22,373 nucleotides of DNA from the IMG/VR virus record IMGVR_UViG_3300007513_000220, positions 1-22,373 of that record; one strand, given 5' to 3'. Shown piece by piece: positions 15,219-21,317 of this stretch. The stretch's first letter is position 1; each line of letters opens with the position of its first letter. This DNA is from a virus. The notes beneath the pieces were generated by a model. That model had not been told where the DNA came from and searched no databases. It was given only the letters and a program-made list of their open reading frames with translations. The position numbers and the translations under genes were made by a program.

Positions 15219-16469
15219 TGCAACCACCCAGAAATAGAAACATTCATCAATATCAAACGTGATCTCACAAAAGTAACCGGTGCAAACATCTCAGTCAGGC
15301 TCAATGATGAATTCATGCACGCGGTTAAAAATGATGAAGAATTCCAGCTACAATGGCCAGTAGATTCAGATAACCCTGAAATAACAAAAACTGTTAGAGC
15401 TACTGATATCTGGGATCAAATAATCGATTCAGCTCATCAAATGGCAGAGCCCGGAATCTTCTTCTGGGATAACGTAATCAACAACTCTATTCCAGATTGC
15501 TATGCAGATTTAGGCTTCAAAACGGTTAGCTCAAATCCTTGTGGCGAGATAATTTTGAGCCCACTAGACAGTTGCCGGTTGATGGTGGTCAATTTAGCCA
15601 AGTTTGTGCAAAAACCATTTACCAAACATGCACGCTTCAATTGGGATAAATTTTCATCAACAGTTCAAAAATCTCAACGTCTAATGGATGATCTGATTGA
15701 TTTAGAAATAGAGCAAGTAGATAAAATAATAAACAAAATCCAAGAAGATCCAGAGCCTGAAAACGTAAAACAAATAGAGCTAGAGCTGTGGCAAGGAATC
15801 AGAGAGCAGGCCCTGAAAGGACGTAGAACAGGGCTCGGGGTAACTGCTGTTGGCGATACACTGGCAATGCTAGGCCAAAAATACGGTTCAGAAGAATCCG
15901 TTACTACTATAGAAAAAATCTACAGGCATCTCGGGGTAAACGCTCATATCTCTTCATGCATTCTCGCTGGCGAGCGTGGCACGTTCCCAATATTCGACCA
16001 TACAAGAGAAATAGGAAATAAGTATTTAGAAAAAATACTAGCAGCTGATAATGAGCTAGGTGCCCTGTATTCTAAACATGGTCGCAGAAATATTGCACTA
16101 ACTACGACGGCGCCAGCTGGTTGCTTGGTTGCCGAAACAGAGGTCAAGACAGACATCGGAGTAATGACGCTGGAAGATATTTTCTATGAAAACGATATTG
16201 ATATTAATGACCTGCAAAGCGAGTCACGGATCTGGTTTGAAGCAACTAAAGAAATAAATGTTTTTGATGTTCATGGACAAGCGCATTCAATAACTAGATT
16301 ATTTTGGAATGGAAAATCAGAAGGAAAAATTATAAAAACATCTGCTGGTAATGAGATAAATTGTAGCGATGAGCACAAGATGCTGATTCTGTCAAAATGC
16401 GGAAAATTTGGAATCTGGAAACGAGCAGATGAGATCATTCCTGGTGACAAAATTGTAAAAGTTTCATAA
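15102..16469 (+). CDS. nrdJ: NrdJ fragment B (catalytic core) flanked by IntC1 and IntN2
   Basis: Three parts: IntC1 (39 residues), reductase extein (301 residues, 15219-16121) and IntN2 (115 residues). The extein opens CNHPEIETFINIKRD, carries the active-site block SSNPCGEI (15525-15548; radical Cys, plus Asn and Glu) and SRLMVVNLAKF-like strand (CRLMVVNLAKF), the GRRTGLGVTAVGDTLAML segment, and ends RRNIALTTTAPAG. Resumption occurs at 17961 as SVSTLTQTTSGIEP. Both ends of this polypeptide must be trans-spliced, so it is a double-ended intein precursor. The start codon follows the endonuclease 1 stop with no gap, so its translation probably depends on ribosomes finishing the endonuclease. 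Confidence 0.9.
   Translation: MNKTTSKILKINPKGRETVYDFTVKDTHRILANNFYTSNCNHPEIETFINIKRDLTKVTGANISVRLNDEFMHAVKNDEEFQLQWPVDSDNPEITKTVRATDIWDQIIDSAHQMAEPGIFFWDNVINNSIPDCYADLGFKTVSSNPCGEIILSPLDSCRLMVVNLAKFVQKPFTKHARFNWDKFSSTVQKSQRLMDDLIDLEIEQVDKIINKIQEDPEPENVKQIELELWQGIREQALKGRRTGLGVTAVGDTLAMLGQKYGSEESVTTIEKIYRHLGVNAHISSCILAGERGTFPIFDHTREIGNKYLEKILAADNELGALYSKHGRRNIALTTTAPAGCLVAETEVKTDIGVMTLEDIFYENDIDINDLQSESRIWFEATKEINVFDVHGQAHSITRLFWNGKSEGKIIKTSAGNEINCSDEHKMLILSKCGKFGIWKRADEIIPGDKIVKVS
16122..16466 (+). mobile_element. NrdJ split intein 2, N half (115 residues)
   Basis: Starts CLVAETEVKTDIGVMTLEDI directly after APAG. Block B reads SDEH (16365-16376), Ser in place of the usual Thr. It carries an acidic insertion (YENDIDINDLQSESR) before the second strand and ends KIVKVS at a TAA stop. 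Confidence 0.85.
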
Positions 16470-16480
16470 GCTTCACTATA

Positions 16481-16509
16481 GCTCCATATTTATATGTGAA
16501 TGCTGGAGC
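16481..16509 (+). promoter_or_regulatory. Hairpin masking the ribosome site of endonuclease 2, promoter-like loop
   Basis: GCTCCA (16481-16486) pairs perfectly with TGGAGC (16504-16509). The 3' arm contains the GGAG Shine-Dalgarno for GTG 16514. The 17-nt loop holds the AT-rich TATTTATATG. In a read-through transcript the ribosome site would be paired; a transcript starting within the loop would leave it free. Confidence 0.5.
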
Positions 16510-16513
16510 AGTT

Positions 16514-17833
16514 GTGAAAAAAAGAAATATAAATAAAAAATTATATCCAACAAAATGGAATGAGTTTTCTAATTCATTTGACGAGAATGAAGCGATCGAA
16601 CAATACTACAAATTTTGTAGATCGTTTTGTTTAGAAAAATATCAATTAAAATTTGGAACAGAAGAGGGCGAGCGCTTGTTTTACGAAAAGAAAAACTCTA
16701 TACGCCGCGGAATGTCACTTGAAAATTGTGTAGCAAGGCACGGAAAAGAAAAAGGCCAGCATGCATACGACGAATGGAAAAAAGGTGTTAAAAATACAAG
16801 GCAAAACTTTATTCGAAGACACGGTCAGAAAAAGGGTGTAGCAATGTGGGAATCATACGAAATGAATAGAGATAAGCTTCTTGTTTCATATAATGAAGAC
16901 CGCCCTAACGATCAATTTAACACAAAGATAGAATATTGGTTGAAAGCAACTGGTGGTGACCAAGCGCTAGCAGAGGTGTTACTGTCAAAACGTCAAGCAA
17001 CATCAACACTTGAAAAACTCATTCAGATTTATGGTATCAGTGAAGGGCCAAAAAAATATAAAGAATGCAGTGCTAAAAAAGCCACAAGACTCATTGATTT
17101 TATTGAAAAATACGGTGAGAGTGAAGGCGTTCAAAGGTATGAAGAAAGAAACGCAAAAGTTGTTTATTCGAATTCTTTATCTGGAATGATTGCGCATCAT
17201 GGTGAAATAGAAGGGAAACGCAAATACCAAGATGCTTGTAGAAAAAAAGCGCACACGTTAGAAAACTTTATCAAACGCCACGGCGAAATCTCTGGAAAAG
17301 AAAAATGGGATAAATATCTTGCTAAAAAAAGTTTTGCAGGGACATTGCTTGGGTATATTGATAGGTACGGGCCTGTTCTCGGTAAGACAAAATTTGATGA
17401 GCGTATAAAAAACTGGCAAGGTGATTTTACACAAATTAATTATTCAAAAATATCATTTGAATTTTTTACAGAAGTTGAGAAAAAACTTAAAGAGCAGAAC
17501 TGCAATGTAACGATGTTGTTTGGAGAAAGTGAAAAAAGGTTTTATGTTAAAACGCATGACAGAAAAGTAATTCAACCCGATTGCTTGATTGAAAATATTA
17601 AGCTTGCTATTGAGTTCTACGGTGATTATTGGCACAAAAATCCAAAGATATACGAGGGTAAAGCTGCAGTAGAAAGAAATGAAGAAGATATACGTCGAGC
17701 ATTGATCCTAAAAGAGCAGCATTCAATTGATACGATCGTAGTTTGGGAAAATGATTACAAAACGAACAAAGAAGAATCAATTAACAGAATAAGTGATATA
17801 ATAATAAAAAGGATAAGCAATGGAGACAATTAA
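16514..17833 (+). CDS. Free-standing Vsr-like homing endonuclease 2 with tandem DNA-binding-like repeats
   Basis: About 439 residues. Roughly nt 16652-17420 encode about eight degenerate repeats of 26-36 residues with core (R/K)(H/Y)G-x-x-x-G-x-x-x-(Y/W), for example RHGKEKGQHAYDEW, KYGESEGVQRYEE and RHGEISGKEKWDKY, mostly helical and basic. The C-terminal region has the same Vsr-type signature as endonuclease 1: VIQPDCLIENIKLAIEFYGD then YWHKNPKIYEG, and later TIVVWENDY. GTG 16514 with TGGAG five nt upstream is the best start; GTG 16496 is also in frame. It lies between IntN2 and IntC2 and overlaps the IntC2 ORF by 14 nt. The repeats are probably its target-recognition part; inferred. Confidence 0.82.
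   Translation: MKKRNINKKLYPTKWNEFSNSFDENEAIEQYYKFCRSFCLEKYQLKFGTEEGERLFYEKKNSIRRGMSLENCVARHGKEKGQHAYDEWKKGVKNTRQNFIRRHGQKKGVAMWESYEMNRDKLLVSYNEDRPNDQFNTKIEYWLKATGGDQALAEVLLSKRQATSTLEKLIQIYGISEGPKKYKECSAKKATRLIDFIEKYGESEGVQRYEERNAKVVYSNSLSGMIAHHGEIEGKRKYQDACRKKAHTLENFIKRHGEISGKEKWDKYLAKKSFAGTLLGYIDRYGPVLGKTKFDERIKNWQGDFTQINYSKISFEFFTEVEKKLKEQNCNVTMLFGESEKRFYVKTHDRKVIQPDCLIENIKLAIEFYGDYWHKNPKIYEGKAAVERNEEDIRRALILKEQHSIDTIVVWENDYKTNKEESINRISDIIIKRISNGDN
16652..17420 (+). repeat. Protein-level tandem repeats (YG-x3-G-x3-Y type) in endonuclease 2
   Basis: About eight copies of a 26-36 residue unit, spaced irregularly by one longer linker after the third copy. The conserved positions are a His/Tyr-Gly pair, a second Gly four residues on, and an aromatic residue four residues later. 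Nucleotide identity between copies is low, so the repeats are old. Confidence 0.75.
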
Positions 17834-17960
17834 TCTAGAAAATGTAGCATTTGACACGGTAGATATTTTATCGATAGAAAATACAAAAAATGTGACAATG
17901 GACATTGAAGTCGCTGGCACACATTATTATACTCTTGGAACAGGTGAAGTATCACACAAT
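17820..17960 (+). mobile_element. NrdJ split intein 2, C half (47 residues)
   Basis: METINLENVAFDTVDILSIE leads to block F VTMDIEVAGTHYYTLGTGE and the canonical VSHN end, with Ser+1. By my count it is acidic (8 Asp/Glu, 1 Lys), the reverse of the usual basic IntC, and IntN2 is also net acidic. This pair therefore does not follow the opposite-charge rule seen for pair 1. Confidence 0.88.
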
Positions 17961-18578
17961 TCAGTCTCAACTCTCACGCAAACGACATCAGGAATAGAGC
18001 CTGCATTCATGCTCAAATACACCCGTCGCCGTAAAATAACACACAGTGAAAACGTTGAAGCAGATTTCATCGATGATATGGGAGATAAATGGGTTGAGTA
18101 CGATGTATATCATCATGGTGTAAAACAGTGGATGGAAGCTACAGGGCTGACTGACATTGAACAATCGCCATATTTTGGCGCAACTGCTAATGATCTTGAC
18201 TGGAAACAAAGAGTAAAAATACAAGCAGCTGCTCAAAAATGGATCGATCACTCAATTTCAAGCTGTGTTTCCAAAGATACACTATTTGAAACTGACAGAG
18301 GGCTGCTTTATTATGATGAAATTGTTGACATAAATAATACAAATGAAGGCTTCAAAGAGTATATTGGTAATATTTCTTTAAAGACAGAAAGTGGTGAATT
18401 TATAATGCCTGATTATATTTTTAATAATGGCATCAAGGATACACTGGAGATAGAATTTTCTGAAGGGAGTGTCCTGAATTGTACAGAGAATGAGCTTTTA
18501 CGATGCATTATAGGTGATCGTTTAGTTTGGGTACGAGCTGATGAGCTTGAAGAAGGAGATGTTATTTTTAGAAGATAG
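17820..18578 (+). CDS. nrdJ: NrdJ fragment C flanked by IntC2 and IntN3
   Basis: IntC2 (47 residues), extein of 101 residues (17961-18263) and IntN3 (104 residues). The extein SVSTLTQTTSGIEPAFMLKY ... AAAQKWIDHSISS is the class II reductase segment after the catalytic barrel strand (compare TGTIS...GIEP and W.D.SISKTINLP). More than half of the polypeptide is intein. ATG 17820 has AAGGATAA ahead and lies inside the last codons of endonuclease 2 (stop 17831-17833), so translation is coupled. Like fragment B it needs two trans-splicing reactions. The short central extein would be difficult to fold on its own, which suggests splicing accompanies folding; inferred. Confidence 0.9.
   Translation: METINLENVAFDTVDILSIENTKNVTMDIEVAGTHYYTLGTGEVSHNSVSTLTQTTSGIEPAFMLKYTRRRKITHSENVEADFIDDMGDKWVEYDVYHHGVKQWMEATGLTDIEQSPYFGATANDLDWKQRVKIQAAAQKWIDHSISSCVSKDTLFETDRGLLYYDEIVDINNTNEGFKEYIGNISLKTESGEFIMPDYIFNNGIKDTLEIEFSEGSVLNCTENELLRCIIGDRLVWVRADELEEGDVIFRR
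18264..18575 (+). mobile_element. NrdJ split intein 3, N half (104 residues), unusual block B
   Basis: Starts CVSKDTLFETDRGLLYYDEI after the conserved SISS. The block B position reads TENE (18483-18494), with Glu where nearly all inteins have the His that assists the first N-to-S acyl shift. It ends ADELEEGDVIFRR at a TAG stop. The remaining fold pattern is intact. Confidence 0.83.
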
Positions 18579-18589
18579 TCCAATAAAAG

Positions 18590-18632
18590 CTTGATCATGC
18601 ACACTTATATACATACATACTATGATCAAGGG
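18590..18632 (+). promoter_or_regulatory. Hairpin masking the ribosome site of endonuclease 3, promoter-like loop
   Basis: A perfect 9-bp inverted repeat: CTTGATCAT (18590-18598) with ATGATCAAG (18622-18630). The 3' arm runs into the AAGGG Shine-Dalgarno (18628-18632) for ATG 18640. The 23-nt loop contains CACTTATATACATACATAC, an AT-rich, promoter-like element. The layout matches the described control of T4 I-TevI, where read-through RNA hides the ribosome site and a promoter inside the element relieves it; the function here is inferred. Confidence 0.6.
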
Positions 18633-18639
18633 ATAAATA

Positions 18640-19638
18640 ATGGGCTGCAAATCTGAAAGACATATAAAACTAATGAAAACTTGCTTATCCAGACACGCAA
18701 ATCAAACAAGAGAATTTCTCGATAATATTTCGATCGAAGAACTTTCATCGCTTTATAGCGAGTGGAAATCTCAAAAAACAAAAGCAGCCTACAGCAAGTG
18801 GAAAAAGTCAAATGATGAACGTGAAGAAAGCTTTTCCGAAAGATCTTTACGAGGTATGAGAAGCTGGGCTAGAAAAAACTGCAAAAAAGACCTAACTGAT
18901 ACTGAAGCATATGAGTTCGCAAAAAGCAACATGAAGCCTACCAATCATGGCTTGTTAATTAAACAGGGTTTGGCAAAAAAACATGGTGATAAAATATCTG
19001 ATGAATTTAGGCGAAGAAGAATACAGGCTATAGCAAACTATTTTGATGTGTCAGCAGCAAACGTGACAGAAGAGATGAATAAAGAGTTTTCTAAAAAGAA
19101 TGCAATAAAATCAACTGCACTAGAATGGAAAACATCTCATATTAGAAATATTGGTAAAAACATCGACGAAATGTCACCAGAAGAGATTGAAATAGCATAT
19201 TCAGAATATCTAAGCTTACGATATAAAAGAGAAAGTTTAGATCACAACAATGGCTACAAAAGATCAAAAAAAGGGTGGTTTAAATTTGCAACAGGCGTAG
19301 ATGTGTATTGCAGGTCATCATGGGAATTTAAATTTTGTAATATTGTGAATGAAAAAATAATCCAGCGTCCAGATCTTACTGCTAGATCACCAGATCGGAT
19401 TATGTATTTTTGCACAGCAACAAAGGTAAACAGGCACTATTATCCAGATTTTTTACTTACTTCTCCGCTTGGAAAGCTAGTGGTAGAAATAAAACCACTA
19501 AGCAAAACAACAGATCAAACAAATGTAGATAAATTTTTGGCTGCATCAAAGCTGCATGGTAAAGATTTTGTGGTTGTTACTGAGGAAGAACTTTTTCGTG
19601 ATAGCAAAATACAAGAAATAATTGAAAGGATATTGTAA
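18640..19638 (+). CDS. Free-standing TnsA/gp4-like PD-(D/E)XK endonuclease 3 in nrdJ
   Basis: 332 residues. The N-terminal ~210 residues are basic and helical, with no domain I recognise. The C-terminal domain shows VYCRSSWEFKFCNIV, then RHYYPDFLLTSPLGKLVVEI followed by KP, and later KFLAASKLHGKDFVVVTEEE. The spacing RSSWE...PDF...VEIKP...VVTEEE is that of TnsA-type nucleases and the T4 gp4 head-completion/DNA-end family, with catalytic Asp (PDF) and Glu-x-Lys (EIK). This is a different nuclease class from the two Vsr-like enzymes in the other gaps. ATG 18640 has AAGGG ahead, masked by a hairpin. The stop shares one base with the start of fragment D. Confidence 0.8.
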   Translation: MGCKSERHIKLMKTCLSRHANQTREFLDNISIEELSSLYSEWKSQKTKAAYSKWKKSNDEREESFSERSLRGMRSWARKNCKKDLTDTEAYEFAKSNMKPTNHGLLIKQGLAKKHGDKISDEFRRRRIQAIANYFDVSAANVTEEMNKEFSKKNAIKSTALEWKTSHIRNIGKNIDEMSPEEIEIAYSEYLSLRYKRESLDHNNGYKRSKKGWFKFATGVDVYCRSSWEFKFCNIVNEKIIQRPDLTARSPDRIMYFCTATKVNRHYYPDFLLTSPLGKLVVEIKPLSKTTDQTNVDKFLAASKLHGKDFVVVTEEELFRDSKIQEIIERIL

Positions 19639-19925
19639 TGGATTTTTTAAAAAACGGTAGATTACCATCAAAAATTAGAAGCTCAAAGAAGGCTGCGCTG
19701 ATGTTTCTTGTCGATATAGAGCAAGAATTTCGCCGCGTAGATGTAACAAATCCCGATATTTACACTTTGGCTAATTGGTGTGAGTATCCGTTCTTTGGAA
19801 ACGAGCTTCATACGTCAAATGTATCAATTGTAAAAAGTATAAAAAGTGGAAAAACTATAAGCACGTACGATTTTTCTGTTCCTGGCGCTCACAATTATAA
19901 TGCATCAAGCGTTATTTGTCATAAT
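19638..19925 (+). mobile_element. NrdJ split intein 3, C half, with a 60-residue N-terminal extension
   Basis: The last ~35 residues are a normal IntC (VSIVKSIKSGKTISTYDFSV through SSVICHN, Thr+1). Ahead of it lie about 60 extra residues (MDFLKNGRLPSKIRSSKKAA and onward, through TLANWCEYPFFGNEL) that typical split IntC fragments of 35-50 residues do not have. They may be a relic of an internal endonuclease or linker, or an added DNA- or protein-binding piece. Confidence 0.82.
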
Positions 19926-20627
19926 ACTTGTAATTTACCAGAAGACGCAACTCCAGAAAATGTCCGTGAAATCTATGAATCTGCTTGGGAATCTGGTTGT
20001 AAAGGTTTCACTGTTTATCGTGAGGGGTCACGTTCAGGTGTCTTAATCGACAAATCAAAACAAAAAGACAGCACCAAGTTCACATCACAAAGCGCACCAA
20101 AGCGCCCTGACGTTCTTAAGTGTGACATACATCATGCATCAATACAGGGTGAAAGGTGGACAATACTAGTAGGCTTATATGATAAAAAACCTTATGAGCT
20201 ACTTGGGGGACTTTCAGAGCTAATAGAGATACCTAAGAAATATCGATCAGGCTATATCGTCAAACACCCACGAAAAACAATGAACAGCATTTATGATCTC
20301 CACTTCGGAGAAAATGGAGACGAAGTAATAATTAAAAATTTGGTAAAGGTTTTCAACAATCCAAATTACTCATCATTTACAAGAGTGATATCTCTTGGTT
20401 TGCGCCACGGAGCTCCTGTTCACTATGCTGTAGAGCAGCTTCAAAAAGATAAAGATGCTGATATGTTTTCATTTAGCAAGGTAATAGCACGCGTGCTCAA
20501 GAATTACATAGACGATGGGACAAAATCATCTGAAAGAAAGTGTAGCAATTGTGGAGCAGAAGGGACAATGGTGTTTCAAGAAGGTTGCGTATCATGCACA
20601 GCATGCTCATCATCAAAATGTGGGTAA
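19638..20627 (+). CDS. nrdJ: NrdJ fragment D (C-terminal part) with IntC3
   Basis: IntC3 (96 residues) precedes a 233-residue reductase C-extein that begins TCNLPEDATPENVREIYESA, recreating SISS|TCNLPE (compare SISKTINLP). WESGCKGFTVYREGSRSGVL follows, the usual phosphate-binding end of the barrel. The tail carries CSNCG and CVSCTACSSSKCG-type Cys clusters (20539-20624), used for re-reduction of the active site and likely zinc binding in class II enzymes. Fragments A-D together give about 819 reductase residues, a normal class II length. ATG 19638 overlaps the endonuclease 3 stop by one base. Confidence 0.9.
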   Translation: MDFLKNGRLPSKIRSSKKAALMFLVDIEQEFRRVDVTNPDIYTLANWCEYPFFGNELHTSNVSIVKSIKSGKTISTYDFSVPGAHNYNASSVICHNTCNLPEDATPENVREIYESAWESGCKGFTVYREGSRSGVLIDKSKQKDSTKFTSQSAPKRPDVLKCDIHHASIQGERWTILVGLYDKKPYELLGGLSELIEIPKKYRSGYIVKHPRKTMNSIYDLHFGENGDEVIIKNLVKVFNNPNYSSFTRVISLGLRHGAPVHYAVEQLQKDKDADMFSFSKVIARVLKNYIDDGTKSSERKCSNCGAEGTMVFQEGCVSCTACSSSKCG

Positions 20628-20660
20628 ACACAAAGAATCTATAACTAGAGGAACAGCTTA

Positions 20661-21263
20661 ATGAAGTGGACAACAAATATCTCGCCCTTGCTCAAAGAGT
20701 TTGAGCTAAGAAAAAATCCCGTGATAGTTCGAGTAAATAAATTTGACGAAAAATCTGCAAAAGAGTTTCAAGAGTCTATAGCACGTGCTCATAATACGGG
20801 CCAGTCAATAATTCCAGTTGTAATTGACTCATATGGCGGACAAGTCTATGCGCTCATGACAATGATATCAGCTATCAAGCATTCAGAGATCCCAGTAGCA
20901 ACAATTGTTGAAGGCAAAGCAATGAGCTGTGGCGCCATACTGTTTTCTTGTGGTGAACAAGGTCTGCGATTCATGGATCCTGACGCAACTCTAATGATTC
21001 ATGATGTGTCTTCCATGGAGTACGGTAAAGTAGAAGAGATAAAAGCATCTGCAGAAGAAACAGCGCGATTAAATCAGAAAGTCTATGCATTGATGGCCAG
21101 AAATTGTGGAAAGAAAGATGATTATTTTTTGAAACTTGTACATAAAAAGAGCCATGCAGACTGGTTTTTAGATGCTGAAGATGCAAAAAAACACGGCATG
21201 GCAAATCAATTGCGAGTACCCAAGTTCAATATCTCAGTCACTGTTGACATTGATTTTGAATAA
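20661..21263 (+). CDS. clpP: ClpP-like serine protease
   Basis: 200 residues, the size of bacterial ClpP. The oxyanion-loop motif IDSYGGQVYALMTM, nucleophile Ser89 in KAMSCGAIL, His114 in LMIHDVSS and Asp167 in ADWFLDAEDAKKHG form a complete catalytic triad in the right order. No Clp ATPase is visible in the window, so it could work as a stand-alone peptidase, associate with host ClpX/ClpA, or act as a prohead protease as some phage ClpP-fold enzymes do. It lies 33 nt after nrdJ with an AGAGGA ribosome site, so it is probably co-transcribed with fragment D. It is also possible that it processes the many splicing intermediates, but nothing in the sequence shows this. Confidence 0.85.
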   Translation: MKWTTNISPLLKEFELRKNPVIVRVNKFDEKSAKEFQESIARAHNTGQSIIPVVIDSYGGQVYALMTMISAIKHSEIPVATIVEGKAMSCGAILFSCGEQGLRFMDPDATLMIHDVSSMEYGKVEEIKASAEETARLNQKVYALMARNCGKKDDYFLKLVHKKSHADWFLDAEDAKKHGMANQLRVPKFNISVTVDIDFE

Positions 21264-21317
21264 ATAAATCAATTATTATCTCCTAAAGATGAACAAGCAG
21301 CACTGAATTATAATTTG

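Noticed and set aside
13736-19925. Sequencing errors or frameshifts as the cause of the broken nrdJ
   Set aside because: Each break holds an approximately 1-1.3 kb intact endonuclease ORF, and the flanks carry matching intein halves with proper Cys1 and terminal Asn. Errors would not make this.
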